Of a stretch of DNA of 64,000 bases, positions 16,637-25,262 are shown piece after piece (within the stretch, counting starts at the first letter, position 1; each line of letters starts with the position of its first letter). Origin of the DNA: Tersicoccus sp. Bi-70 (GTDB lineage Bacteria; Actinomycetota; Actinomycetes; Actinomycetales; Micrococcaceae). The notes under the pieces are model-generated. The model saw nothing but the letters and a program-made list of their open reading frames with translations, searched no databases and was not told the DNA's origin. Both the position numbers and the translations under genes were made by a program. Where the stretch lies: NCBI RefSeq assembly GCF_001968825.1, contig NZ_MIEU01000011.1:124001-188000 (forward strand). Reading direction: 5' to 3'.

Positions 16637-19195
16637 GTGACCGCTTACGAAGACGTACTCGACTGGATCGCTACCCGACCTTGGTGGCAGCAGCGCGCCT
16701 TGGCGCGCATCGCGAGCGGTGAAACGATCGGCGAGATCGAGTACGAGGAGATCGCCAAGAGCCTGTTCGAGAAGCCGCCCGCTGGTCCGGAGGGGGGCTG
16801 GCTCGCGTCGGTCACCGCTCCTCAGAGCACGAATGACGAGCCGGTGCGGATCCTCTCCGTTAGAGGCGTGTCTAATGTCAATCGGCTCGCTGAGAATCAG
16901 GAGCTCACGTTCGCGCCTGAAGGCCTGACCGTCGTGTACGGCAACAACGGCAGCGGGAAGTCTGGGTACGCGCGCATCCTGCAGTCCATGGTGCGCGCCC
17001 GCCACCGGGCCGACATCCTCCCTGACGTCTTCGCTGAGTCCCCGGGGGAGCAGTCGGGCGAGGTGACATTCCTCGTCTCGGCGACCGAGTTCACCTCGTC
17101 CCTCGGGTCCACCGCCGATCCTGCTCTCGGGCGCGTCGCCCTCTATGACGAGCACTGCGGAGACACGTACCTCAACTCGGAAGCAGAGATCTCCTACCGG
17201 CCTTCTGCGGTGCAACTTCTTGACGACCTCTCGACAGTGACCGCCGGCGTGCGACGTGTCATCGACGGATGGAAGACCGGGAAGGGCGCGCCCGGAACTC
17301 TCCCCGTCGTCGACGATCGCGGATCGGCGGCGACATTCCTGAGCGCTCTCACGACCAAGACGACGGACGCAGAGATCGACGCGGCCACCGCTTGCCCTCA
17401 CGACGTCGACCAGAAGCTGAGCAATCAGGTCGAGGAAGTGGCTCGGCTCCGGACCGCTGATCCTCGGCAGGAGAAGCAGAAGCTGATCCGCGCGGCCGAT
17501 GCGCTTAATCGGGTCGCGAGTCACCTCGCCGGCCTCGACAGCTCGTTCGGTTCCGCGGTGCACGAGAAGCTCAAAGCGCTGCGCGCGAGCGCGAAGTCGG
17601 CCCAGGAAGCGGCGGACGCGGCTTCCTTGACCACGTTCGGAGACGAGCCACTCGCCGCCATCGGATCGCCGGTCTGGAAAGCGCTGTGGCAAGCGGCGGA
17701 AGATTACTCGCGCGTCGTCTACCCGGAACACGACTTCCCGCATTCAGACGACGGAGCAGTCTGCGTGCTATGCCAGCAGTCCCTCAACGGAGGAGGGGCG
17801 GCGCGGCTGAAGCGGTTTCACAAGTTCGTCTCGGACGCGACAGCTAGAGACGCCGAGTCGGCCAAGAAGGCGCTCGAAGCGTTCGTCGCGGCTCTCGGCC
17901 GGCAGCCGGTCGAGAGCCAAACCGTGGCGGTCGCCATCGCCTCGTTCGATCAGTCTGAACCGGGATTCGCCAAGCGGGTCCAGAGGCTGTTCGACGCATT
18001 CCGTGCGCGTCAGGCAGCCATGATCGCCGATGAGCAGCCGGCGGACGTAAGCGTCGCAGCGGAGGTCGCCACGCTTGCCGCCCAGGAGAGGGGCCTCCGC
18101 GACCAGGCCGGCTCCATCGATGCCGCTGATTTCGCCGGACGTCTCGCTCAGGCGCAGACTGAAGAGAACCGGCTGCGCGACCAGATTGCGATGCGGGAGG
18201 GGAGGCCCCTGATCGAGTCGGAACGCGCCCGCCTGCTCGAGTTAGCGGTGCTCAGTGACAAATTCTCCGAGACAAACACGCGCGCAATCACCGACAAGGT
18301 GGGCGAGCTGACGAGGAAGTACGTGACCGAAGAAGCCCGAGACCGCTTCACTCGCGAGACAGACCGGCTCGAACTGGAGCGGGTCACCTTCAAGGCAACC
18401 AGGTCGCGCCAAGGGATGGGCCTGCTTCACAAGGCCGACTTCTTGAACGCGCGTGCGGGCGCGCGCCTCGGCGACGTACTTTCCGAGGGCGAACAGACGG
18501 CGCTCGGCTTCGCAGGGTTCCTCACCGAAGTACACTTCGACACCAGCAAGTCGGCGCTGGTGTTCGACGACCCCGTGTCCTCGCTCGACCATATGCGGCG
18601 AGAGGCGGTCGCCAACCGGATCGTCGACCTGGCGGGAGAACGGCAGGTCATCGTCTTCACGCATGACATCGCCTTCACGATGGTCCTTCGAAAGACAGCA
18701 GAAGCAGCGGACGTCCCCTTCGCGACCCGCGGCATCGAACGCAAGCGAAAGATTGGCCCCGGCTTCACCACTCTCAAACATCCCTGGACGGCGCAGGACG
18801 CCGCGCAACGCGTGGAGACTCTGAGGCAAGAAGTCGCTTCGCTGCGCCGTCACGAGGAAGGCATGTCCGATCCGGACTACCAGCGCGCCACCGAGGAGAT
18901 TGCGGGTCACATGTCCCAGACATGGGAACGCATTATTAGCCAAGTGCTGGCCGAACCGCTTGTGGACTATCGAGCCCTGGAAGTCCGCGTGGGGAAATTG
19001 AGGGTGATCGGACGAGTCACTACTAACGACATCAAAACGTACGACGATTCCTACAGCAGGATTTCTGGTTGGGCTTCCCGTCACGATCCTCACCCCGAAC
19101 TGAACTACACGCCACCATCGGTGGACACCCTCACTGCCGAGATCGACGTGCTCGATGAGTGGCTGAAGAGCGTCAAGAGATACCAGGCGAGCTGA
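16637..19195 (+). CDS. RloC/PrrC-like AAA ATPase, probable defence protein
   Basis: This 852-residue protein fits the AAA_13/RloC family. Relatives are SMC/Rad50-like ATPases joined to a C-terminal anticodon nuclease that cuts tRNA during phage infection. Walker A (YGNNGSGKSG) is near residues 102-109, an ABC-type signature (LSEGEQTALGFAGFL) near 616, and Walker B (LVFDDPVSSLDH) has D644/D645, followed by a FTHDIAF switch. A coiled-coil region between them holds C376-VL-C379, like the Rad50/RloC zinc hook. The C-terminal 150 residues keep a TWE motif and a late SRHD histidine. Start is GTG with a weak ribosome site. Base composition is less G+C-rich than its neighbours and no modification genes accompany it. 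Confidence 0.75.
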   Translation: MTAYEDVLDWIATRPWWQQRALARIASGETIGEIEYEEIAKSLFEKPPAGPEGGWLASVTAPQSTNDEPVRILSVRGVSNVNRLAENQELTFAPEGLTVVYGNNGSGKSGYARILQSMVRARHRADILPDVFAESPGEQSGEVTFLVSATEFTSSLGSTADPALGRVALYDEHCGDTYLNSEAEISYRPSAVQLLDDLSTVTAGVRRVIDGWKTGKGAPGTLPVVDDRGSAATFLSALTTKTTDAEIDAATACPHDVDQKLSNQVEEVARLRTADPRQEKQKLIRAADALNRVASHLAGLDSSFGSAVHEKLKALRASAKSAQEAADAASLTTFGDEPLAAIGSPVWKALWQAAEDYSRVVYPEHDFPHSDDGAVCVLCQQSLNGGGAARLKRFHKFVSDATARDAESAKKALEAFVAALGRQPVESQTVAVAIASFDQSEPGFAKRVQRLFDAFRARQAAMIADEQPADVSVAAEVATLAAQERGLRDQAGSIDAADFAGRLAQAQTEENRLRDQIAMREGRPLIESERARLLELAVLSDKFSETNTRAITDKVGELTRKYVTEEARDRFTRETDRLELERVTFKATRSRQGMGLLHKADFLNARAGARLGDVLSEGEQTALGFAGFLTEVHFDTSKSALVFDDPVSSLDHMRREAVANRIVDLAGERQVIVFTHDIAFTMVLRKTAEAADVPFATRGIERKRKIGPGFTTLKHPWTAQDAAQRVETLRQEVASLRRHEEGMSDPDYQRATEEIAGHMSQTWERIISQVLAEPLVDYRALEVRVGKLRVIGRVTTNDIKTYDDSYSRISGWASRHDPHPELNYTPPSVDTLTAEIDVLDEWLKSVKRYQAS

Positions 19196-19333
19196 CGTGA
19201 GTGGGTGCGCACCCGCCAGCGGCGTCCCGGCACTACGTCCTCCGGTTCAACGCGTAGACGCAGGCGTCTTGTAACGAGGCTGGCGTCGCCTGGTTAGCTC
19301 CCGTACTCGTCGTCTGGCGTGAAGCCTCCTAAA

Positions 19334-19546
19334 GCCGCCGGCGTCGCGGGCGTCTCCGCCTGGCGCGCTTCCAAGCCGGTCGAGGACCCACGGAAGACCG
19401 CGCAGCCTGCCTCCCCGCGGGTGACCACCACGGTCTCCGGCGGCGACCGCAAGCACATGGCGGACACCGCCTCCACCATCCCGGCGGCTCCGGCCCCAGG
19501 CGCTCAGGCGCCGACCTCGGGCACGACGGGCACCTTGCAGTCCTGA
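19334..19546 (+). pseudogene. Duplicated C-terminal fragment of the 15601-16323 protein
   Basis: The frame from about 19334 to the stop at 19546 reads AAGVAGVSAWRASKPVEDP and continues in register to a TGA, matching the tail of the helical membrane protein upstream. It lacks the first 170 residues. A GTG at 19319 could start a 75-residue peptide, but without a ribosome site. It is either the displaced original 3' end after insertion of the RloC-like gene or a copy carried in with it. Confidence 0.75.
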
Positions 19547-19570
19547 CACCGTGGCTGTAGGAGAAGGGCC
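19334..19570 (+). repeat. Direct repeat, copy B
   Basis: Matches 16123-16348 with scattered substitutions and small insertions. Similarity stops at GAGAAGGGCC, midway through where the terminator hairpin should be. The two copies bracket the RloC-like gene. Confidence 0.85.
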
Positions 19571-19581
19571 GACACACACAG

Positions 19582-19728
19582 CTATGACTTCGGGGCACTC
19601 CGCTCGTTCTTCCCGACTGTCGTCGGTCGGACGACAGTGGACTTCGTGACTCGCGACCCCGACGTGCTCTTCAGCACCCCGTACCCGCCTGAGGTCTTGA
19701 CGACTTGCCAACTACCTTGCTTCGCCAT
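19582..19728 (-). CDS. Small hypothetical protein, 48 residues
   Basis: This short frame encodes MAKQGSWQVVKTSGGYGVLK and continues to a TAG for 48 residues. The composition (Lys, Ser, Thr, Gly; GSWQVVKTSGGYGV) looks like a genuine small beta-rich protein and faintly recalls DUF2188 proteins, but I cannot name it. It lies 45 bases downstream of the membrane GAF gene on the same strand, so co-transcription is likely. The ribosome site (GTGGGA) is weak. Confidence 0.45.
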   Translation of the reverse strand: MAKQGSWQVVKTSGGYGVLKSTSGSRVTKSTVVRPTTVGKNERSAPKS

Positions 19729-19773
19729 ATGTCCCACTCTACGCGCCACAGAGGACAATCGAACGGAGCACCG

Positions 19774-20559
19774 TCAGTGCCCCGTCGCGTCTTGGTCCTG
19801 GCCGATCTCGAATGCGATCGACATCATCTCCGCCGTCAGCTCCACAAGAGCGACATCTCCTTCGTCAAACGCCTTGGGTGTCGGCGCATCGAGCGTTACC
19901 ATCCCGTACACTCCCGTCTCAGTCCATATCGGCGCGGCAACAAACGTCCTATATCCCGCCATTGACCCGTCGTAACCATTCGGCTTCTTCTTATTCAAGT
20001 CAGCGAAGTGCATTGTCTTTCGCCTGTTGAGGAACTGGAGAGCGAAATCTCCTCTAGGTGTCCCCGCCCTAAAGGGACCCGGACGTTCCCCCCGTCCGCT
20101 GTGGCCAACAGGGTCCATGATCACAGGGTTCGCATCAGCGTCTAGCATATAGACAACTGCACGTGGTCGAGCCACGTGCTCACCCACCAGGTTTCGAAGA
20201 GCATTTGCCGCTGTCTTCGATACGGCCATTAAATACGCAAGTCGAACAGAGTGCGGCTGAATGGCCATTTCAGCCATGGTAGATGCAAACGGCATCAACT
20301 CATCCTTCAGTCTAACGACTTGAGTCCGCTTCGCGTCGTCAGCTAATACGCCTCGCTTGAAGTCGACAATCTTTGCGGCCGCCGTAATGCCAACTGCGAT
20401 GACAAGCGCTAAACAGCCAAGCCAGTAAAGCTGAACCTGGCGCTCTCCCGATTCTCGAACTCCCCACGAAATCAGCTGAGCGCCACCAAAGGTGCCGAGC
20501 AGTGGGAGGACCACGGATACCACGTCCCACACCCACCCGCGGGGTCTCTTCTTAGGCAC
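19774..20559 (-). CDS. Membrane-anchored GAF-domain protein
   Basis: This protein has 261 residues. Two hydrophobic segments lie at about residues 14-36 (VVSVVLPLLGTFGGAQLISWG) and 43-66 (LYWLGCLALVIAVGITAAAKI). A cytoplasmic helix follows, then a GAF sensor domain from about 95 to 250 (AVVYMLDADANPVIMDP, YRTFVAAPIWTETGVYGMVTLDAP by position). No kinase, cyclase or regulator domain follows, so it is a stand-alone sensor or effector. The G+C content is clearly below the window average, suggesting transfer. Start is GTG. It sits between the RloC-like gene and the tRNA-Ala terminator. Confidence 0.7.
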   Translation of the reverse strand: MPKKRPRGWVWDVVSVVLPLLGTFGGAQLISWGVRESGERQVQLYWLGCLALVIAVGITAAAKIVDFKRGVLADDAKRTQVVRLKDELMPFASTMAEMAIQPHSVRLAYLMAVSKTAANALRNLVGEHVARPRAVVYMLDADANPVIMDPVGHSGRGERPGPFRAGTPRGDFALQFLNRRKTMHFADLNKKKPNGYDGSMAGYRTFVAAPIWTETGVYGMVTLDAPTPKAFDEGDVALVELTAEMMSIAFEIGQDQDATGH

Positions 20560-20646
20560 AGGCGGATTCTATGCCCTCGAGTCCAGATCACGGTCGAGCC
20601 ATGCGCATCCAATTTGAATGTAATAAACTCTGCGTCAGAACTCACG

Positions 20647-20681
20647 ACGAAGGCCCGGTCCGCAGTGGACCGGGCCTTCGT
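20647..20681 (-). terminator. Terminator of the tRNA-Ala transcript
   Basis: A perfect 15-bp stem (ACGAAGGCCCGGTCC) with a five-base loop starts 13 bases after the tRNA-Ala 3' end on the minus strand. Confidence 0.85.
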
Positions 20682-20693
20682 GTTCAACGTGCG

Positions 20694-20766
20694 TGGAGAC
20701 TAGGGGAATCGAACCCCTGACCTGAAGCTTGCAAAGCTACCGCTCTACCAACTGAGCTAAGTCCCC
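20694..20766 (-). tRNA. tRNA-Ala (TGC)
   Basis: Reading the minus strand, a 73-base cloverleaf starts GGGGACTTAGCTCAG. It has a TGC anticodon in CTTTGCAAG, the TTCGATT T-loop and an acceptor arm closing with AGTCTCC. CCA is not encoded, in keeping with the CCA-adding enzyme gene at 50836. Confidence 0.97.
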
Positions 20767-20777
20767 GGGTAGGTGGG

Positions 20778-20897
20778 TCAGTCGATGGTGTCCGTGGCGT
20801 CGCGCCACTTCTTCTTCTCGGCCTCGGCATCCTGGTACCGGCGCCAGGCAACGACACCGGCGGTGGCCGCGGCCGCGATGGCCAGCAGTTTCTTCAT
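20778..20897 (-). CDS. DLW-39 family small protein
   Basis: This 39-residue protein starts MKKLLAIAAAATAGVVAWRR and ends in an acidic/basic tail with KKWRDATDTID. Length, position between tRNA-Ile and tRNA-Ala, and the N-terminal hydrophobic stretch with a Trp-Arg-Asp-Ala-Thr-Asp ending match the actinobacterial DLW-39 family. It should be a single-pass membrane peptide; its function is unknown. The ribosome site is weak (GAGGAATCC). It may be read from the tRNA-Ile transcript. Confidence 0.88.
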   Translation of the reverse strand: MKKLLAIAAAATAGVVAWRRYQDAEAEKKKWRDATDTID

Positions 20898-20926
20898 GGA
20901 TTCCTCACGAGACGAGAGGGTGGGAG

Positions 20927-21000
20927 TGGGCGTACCAGGACTTGAACCTGGGACCTCTTCGTTATCAGCGAAGCGCTCTAACCGCCTGAGCTATACGCCC
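20927..21000 (-). tRNA. tRNA-Ile (GAT)
   Basis: A 74-base cloverleaf on the minus strand starts GGGCGTATAGCTCAG. It has a GAT anticodon in CTGATAAC, the TTCAAGT T-loop and a closing TACGCCC acceptor arm. CCA is not encoded. Ile-Ala order downstream of gyrA is standard in Actinobacteria. Confidence 0.97.
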
Positions 21001-21081
21001 CCAGACCCGTTGGGCCGAGACACGACGATACCGTATCGCCGGGCACCTTCCCAAATCCGCGGGACCGTGCGAGCCCCGGGA

Positions 21082-22323
21082 TCAGGCCTCGAACAGCCGC
21101 TGTCCGACGTACCCGCCGGGGGCCACCCCACCGGGTACCGCGAACAGTCCGGAGCCGGTGTGGCGGAGGTACTCGGCCATGGCATCGTTGCGTGCCATCG
21201 CCGTCTGCATCGGCACGTAGTGCGTCCGCGGGTCGGTGACGAACGCAAGGAACATCAGCCCGGCGTCGAGCTTGCCCAGCCCGTCCGAGCCGTCCGTGTA
21301 GTTGTACCCGCGCCGGAGCATCCGCACGCCGTCGTTCCGCGACGGATGAGCGATTGACACGTGGGACGTCCGCGCGACCAACGGCGCGCCATCGTTCCCG
21401 GCCCGCGTCAGGTCGGCCTCGGTGAACTCCGTGCCGCCGGAGAGTGGCGCCCCCTCGGTGCGGTCCCGCCCCACCACCTGCTCCTGCTCGCGCAGCGAGG
21501 TGCGATCCCAGGTCTCGATGTGCATTCGGATCCGCCGGGCGACGAGGTAGGTTCCACCGGCCATCCAGCCGGCGTCACCGCCCACCCACACGTGCTCGGC
21601 CAGCGAGTCCGACTCCTCGGCCTTGAGGTTGGCCGTGCCGTCCTTGAAACCGAACAGATTCCGCGGCGTCGCCTGTGCGGTGCTCGTCGAGGACGTGCGG
21701 CCGAAGCCGAGCTGCGACCAGCGCACGCTCACCGTGCCGAAGCCGATCCGCGCGAGGTTGCGGATCGCGTGCACGGCCACCTGCGGGTCGTCCGCGCATG
21801 CCTGCACGACGAGGTCCCCGCCCGTGCGCGCGGGCTCGAGCGCGTCCTTGGGGAAGTGCGGCAGGTCGATCAGTGCCGCGGGTCGGTGCTTCGCCAGGCC
21901 GAACCGGTCCTTGCCGTCCTTCGTGAACAGACCGGCGCCGAAGCCGATCGTGATGGTCAGGTTGGCCGCGTTCAGCCCGAGCGCCTCACCAGTGTCGGTG
22001 GGCGGGGAGTCGTACCCGGCGTCGGGCGTCAGAGAACCGCCGGCGGTCAGCGTCGCCGCGGCGTCCGTCCACTGCTGCAGCAGCGCGATCAGCTCGTCCC
22101 GCGAGTCAGTCTCGACGTCGAACGCAGCCAGATGCAGCCGGTCCTGCGCGGGCGTGACGATGCCGGCCTGATGCTCGCCGTGGAACGGGACGACGGACGC
22201 GACCGGAGCGGCAACCCGCGCTCGGTCCCCGCCGGACGCGACGGCGGCGACCGCGCCGACGGCCGCGGTGACCCCACCGGTACCGGCCAGGGCGAGGAAG
22301 GAGCGCCGACCGAGACGACTCAC
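21082..22323 (-). CDS. efeB: EfeB, Tat-exported DyP-type haem peroxidase
   Basis: This is a 413-residue DyP-type peroxidase/deferrochelatase of the EfeUOB iron system. The N-terminus has a Tat signal: R6-R7 in GRRSFLALAG followed by an Ala/Gly-rich hydrophobic run to about residue 30. The family GxxDG haem motif appears as GFKDGTANL, and the region IAHPSRNDGVRMLRRGYNY is typical of the C-terminal half. It is third in an operon with efeU and efeO; 40 bases separate it from efeO. It probably oxidises ferrous iron or releases iron from haem outside the membrane. GTG start. Confidence 0.92.
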   Translation of the reverse strand: MSRLGRRSFLALAGTGGVTAAVGAVAAVASGGDRARVAAPVASVVPFHGEHQAGIVTPAQDRLHLAAFDVETDSRDELIALLQQWTDAAATLTAGGSLTPDAGYDSPPTDTGEALGLNAANLTITIGFGAGLFTKDGKDRFGLAKHRPAALIDLPHFPKDALEPARTGGDLVVQACADDPQVAVHAIRNLARIGFGTVSVRWSQLGFGRTSSTSTAQATPRNLFGFKDGTANLKAEESDSLAEHVWVGGDAGWMAGGTYLVARRIRMHIETWDRTSLREQEQVVGRDRTEGAPLSGGTEFTEADLTRAGNDGAPLVARTSHVSIAHPSRNDGVRMLRRGYNYTDGSDGLGKLDAGLMFLAFVTDPRTHYVPMQTAMARNDAMAEYLRHTGSGLFAVPGGVAPGGYVGQRLFEA

Positions 22324-22363
22324 GACGAACCCAGCAGCGAGCGGGCCTCGACGAACGAACGCA

Positions 22364-23554
22364 TCACGCGACGACGGCGCCGGTGAGCTTCGCGAGCGGC
22401 TCGCTCAGGGCGTCCACCCGGGTGGACAGGGCCTTCACCTGCGCCGGCGTCAGCGCGGTGTAGGAGACGAACCCGTCGCCCTTCCGATACCGGTCGAGCT
22501 CCTTCTGCAGCGCGTCGAACCGGGCGCTGATCGTGGTCGCCAGGGCCTTGTCCTTCGCCTCGAGCGCCGGTCGCAGGTTGGTGAAGGCGATCCGGGCGCC
22601 GTCGACGTTGGCCTGGAAGTCCCACAGGTCGGTGTGGGAGAAGGTCTCCTCCTCGCCTGTGATCTTTCCGGTGGCCACTTCGTCGAGCAGCTCCTTCGCG
22701 CCGTTGCCCAGCTGCGCGGGCGTCAGCTTCACGGACTTCGTCCGGGTGGCGAGTTCCTTCGTGTCCGCCATCAGCTGGTCCGCGACCTTGGTGCGCTGAG
22801 CGGCGGTCAGCGGGGTGTAGCCGGACGCGGGTGCCCACAGGTCCTTCTCCAGCCGGTGCCAGCCCGTCCACGTCTGGCCCTTCTCCAGGTCCGCCTCGCG
22901 GGCGTCCATCCGGGGGTCGAGATCGCCGAACGACTCGGCGACCGGCTCGATCCGCTCCCAGTGGCTGCGGGTGGACGCGTAGAGGTTGCGTGCGGCCGCG
23001 GTGTCCCCGGCCTTGACGGCGGTGACGAACGCTGTCGTCCCGGTGACCAGCTGCTCGGTCTGCTCCTTCACGTACGCCTGGTACTGCGTCGTGGCGGAGG
23101 TCAGCAGCTGCTGCGAGGAGGCGTCCGCGTACACCGGCTTGCCGGAGTCCGTCACGGTGAAGCCGGCACGGATGCCCTCGCCGCTCATGCCCGGCTTGCA
23201 CGCCGTCCTGTAACTGCCCGCGGGGGCCTGCACGATGAGGTCGCGGCTCAGGCCCGGCCCGATGTTCTCGACCTCCCCGACGATCCGCACCCCGTCCTGC
23301 GCGAAGACGTAGAACTCGGTGACCTGGTTGCCCTGGTTGGACACGCGGAAGGTCACGTTGCCGCTGGGCGCCTGGGTCGCGGAGAGAGTGCACGCGTCGT
23401 CGGTGCTGGTGACGGTCACGGCACCGGCCTCGGCGCTACCGCCGGACGAGGCGGCCTGCGGAGTGTTCGAGGTGCAGCCCGTGAGCGCCAGGGCCGCCGA
23501 GGCGACCAGGGCAGCGACGGCGGGCAGGCCGAAGCGACGGAGAACGAGCGGCAC
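22364..23554 (-). CDS. efeO: EfeO, iron-binding lipoprotein with cupredoxin and M75 domains
   Basis: This 396-residue protein is the extracellular iron-binding part of EfeUOB. A lipobox (ALTGC, C27) ends the signal peptide. Residues about 45-140 form the cupredoxin-like domain; the rest is the M75 domain with its HxxE motif seen as SHWERIEP. It would deliver ferrous or ferric iron to the EfeU permease. Its start is four bases before the efeU stop region ends (23558), so the genes are tightly packed and probably translationally coupled. ATG start at 23554. Confidence 0.93.
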   Translation of the reverse strand: MPLVLRRFGLPAVAALVASAALALTGCTSNTPQAASSGGSAEAGAVTVTSTDDACTLSATQAPSGNVTFRVSNQGNQVTEFYVFAQDGVRIVGEVENIGPGLSRDLIVQAPAGSYRTACKPGMSGEGIRAGFTVTDSGKPVYADASSQQLLTSATTQYQAYVKEQTEQLVTGTTAFVTAVKAGDTAAARNLYASTRSHWERIEPVAESFGDLDPRMDAREADLEKGQTWTGWHRLEKDLWAPASGYTPLTAAQRTKVADQLMADTKELATRTKSVKLTPAQLGNGAKELLDEVATGKITGEEETFSHTDLWDFQANVDGARIAFTNLRPALEAKDKALATTISARFDALQKELDRYRKGDGFVSYTALTPAQVKALSTRVDALSEPLAKLTGAVVA

Positions 23555-23557
23555 GGA

Positions 23558-24430
23558 TCAGGCTTCCTTCGCGACGGGCAGACCCGCACGGACGGTGCGG
23601 GAGCGGGCGACAGCGGGGCTGCTGCCCGAGGGGCGGCGGACCACGCGCAGGTAGATCGCCAACGTGATGCCGACGTAGAGCACCCACGCCACCGCCTGCA
23701 GCCACGTGGTCTCCGCGGAGAGGTTGAACACGCCCTTGAGCAGGGTGCCGTACCAGCTGGCCGGCGGGATGGCGGACGTCAGGTCGAACGCCAGCGCGTT
23801 CAGGCCCGGGAGGATGCGGGCCTCCTGCAGGTCGTGGATCCCGTAGGCGAGCACGCCACCGGCGATGACGATGAGCAGGGCCCCGGTCCAGCGGAAGAAG
23901 ACGCCGAGGTTGAGCTTGATCGTGCCGCGCCCGATCAGCCAGCCGATGATGACGGCGGTGGCGATGCCGGCCAGAGAGCCGACGAGCGGTTGCCAGGTCT
24001 GGCCGGTGGACTGGGCCGCGGCCCAGAGGAACAGCGCGGTCTCGAGGCCTTCGCGCCCGACGGTGACGGCGGCGACGACGGCCACCGCCCAGCCGCCGGC
24101 CGTGGTGGCGGCGTCCATCCGGGTGGACAGCGTGCTGCCGAGGGTGCGAGCCGTGCGCGCCATCCAGAACACCATGCCGGTGACGAGGGCGACGGCGAGG
24201 ATCGAGAGGCCGCCGCCGATGGCCTCCTGGGCCTCGAACGTCAGGCCCTGGGGGCCGAAGGTGAGGAAAGCACCGAAGGCGGCGCTGAGGACGACCGCGA
24301 CGGCGACGCCGGCCCAGAGCCGGGGGATCAGGGCGGTCCGCCCGGTCCGGCGCAGGTACGCCAGCAGCAGCACGAGCAGCAGGGCTGCTTCCAGCCCCTC
24401 GCGCAGGCCGATCAGGTAGTTCCCGGTCAC
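23558..24430 (-). CDS. efeU: EfeU, FTR1-family iron permease
   Basis: This 290-residue permease carries iron across the membrane. Two REGLE motifs, the iron-binding signature of FTR1 permeases, are present: LREGLEAALLL at residues 9-19 and GREGLETALFL near residue 125. Seven hydrophobic helices are visible. It is the first gene of the efeUOB operon, with GTG at 24430 and GGAG in front. A DtxR/IdeR-type operator lies about 20 bases upstream, so expression should rise when iron is scarce. Confidence 0.93.
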   Translation of the reverse strand: MTGNYLIGLREGLEAALLLVLLLAYLRRTGRTALIPRLWAGVAVAVVLSAAFGAFLTFGPQGLTFEAQEAIGGGLSILAVALVTGMVFWMARTARTLGSTLSTRMDAATTAGGWAVAVVAAVTVGREGLETALFLWAAAQSTGQTWQPLVGSLAGIATAVIIGWLIGRGTIKLNLGVFFRWTGALLIVIAGGVLAYGIHDLQEARILPGLNALAFDLTSAIPPASWYGTLLKGVFNLSAETTWLQAVAWVLYVGITLAIYLRVVRRPSGSSPAVARSRTVRAGLPVAKEA

Positions 24431-24450
24431 CGTGGTCTCCTCACCTCAAC

Positions 24451-24469
24451 TCAGGTGAGCCTTACCTCA
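24451..24469 (-). promoter_or_regulatory. DtxR/IdeR-type iron box upstream of efeUOB
   Basis: On the minus strand TGAGGTAAGGCTCACCTGA closely follows the 19-bp DtxR/IdeR consensus TTAGGTTAGGCTAACCTAA. It lies 20 bases before the efeU start codon, where bound repressor would block transcription. Confidence 0.75.
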
Positions 24470-24587
24470 CCCGAAAGCGAGACTAGACCGCCACGGGCAC
24501 ATTACACAACACGAAGCTTCCGTATTGCGTCAGCGCCGGTGGACAGGATGAGCAGGACCGGCCGCGCGGGCGGCCGGTCCAGCCTGA

Positions 24588-25262
24588 TCAGTCGTCGGTG
24601 AGCGTGACGCCGATGCCGCCGACCAGCGTCGAGGTGATGTTGTACAGCACGGCCGCGAGCACGGACAGCGCGGTGAGCAGGAAGATGTTCGTCACGGCCA
24701 CGACGGTCGCGAACGAGGCCACCTGGCCGAGCGAGGCGTAGGTGCGCAGGTCGAAGCTGTTGCTGCCGCCCACCTCCCCGAGCATCTGGTTGATCCGGGA
24801 GAAGATGCCGGTCAGGTCCAGCACGGTCCACAGCACGATCGAGGCGACCACGGTGATGATGCCGAGGGCCACGGACAGCAGGAACGCCATCTTCAGCACC
24901 GACCACGGGTCGATCTTGCTCACCAGCAGGCGGGCGCGACGCACCTTGGTCTTCTGCGGCGGGCGCACCAGCTTCGGCGCGGGCCGTGCGGCGCTCTCCC
25001 GGCCGTCCCGGCCGGACGTGGCCGCAGCGGCGGGGCGGGCGGCCGGCCGAGCGGTCTGCGTGCGGGCCGCGGACGACGGAGCCGCGGAGCGGACGCTGGT
25101 GCCGGTACGACCGGAGGTCGACGGGGCGCGATCGGGTCGGCTGGGCGCGCGACCGGTGGCGGTGTCGCGGACGCCGGCACTCTTGGCCTTCATCCGTTCC
25201 AGGGCATCCGACCGCTGGCCGGATCCGCCGCGGCCGTCACCGCTGGGCTTGTTGGAGCTCAC
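24588..25262 (-). CDS. DUF3566 transmembrane protein
   Basis: This 224-residue protein has a long disordered Ser/Arg/Ala-rich N-terminus (about 110 residues) and a C-terminal DUF3566 domain. The domain contains a strand-rich start ([19 protein letters not shown]) and two membrane helices ([35 protein letters not shown]). It is found downstream of gyrA throughout Actinobacteria (Rv0007 in mycobacteria); the function is not established. The GTG start overlaps the gyrA stop as GTGA, so the two are coupled. Between its stop and efeU lies only the iron box region. Confidence 0.88.
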   Translation of the reverse strand: MSSNKPSGDGRGGSGQRSDALERMKAKSAGVRDTATGRAPSRPDRAPSTSGRTGTSVRSAAPSSAARTQTARPAARPAAAATSGRDGRESAARPAPKLVRPPQKTKVRRARLLVSKIDPWSVLKMAFLLSVALGIITVVASIVLWTVLDLTGIFSRINQMLGEVGGSNSFDLRTYASLGQVASFATVVAVTNIFLLTALSVLAAVLYNITSTLVGGIGVTLTDD

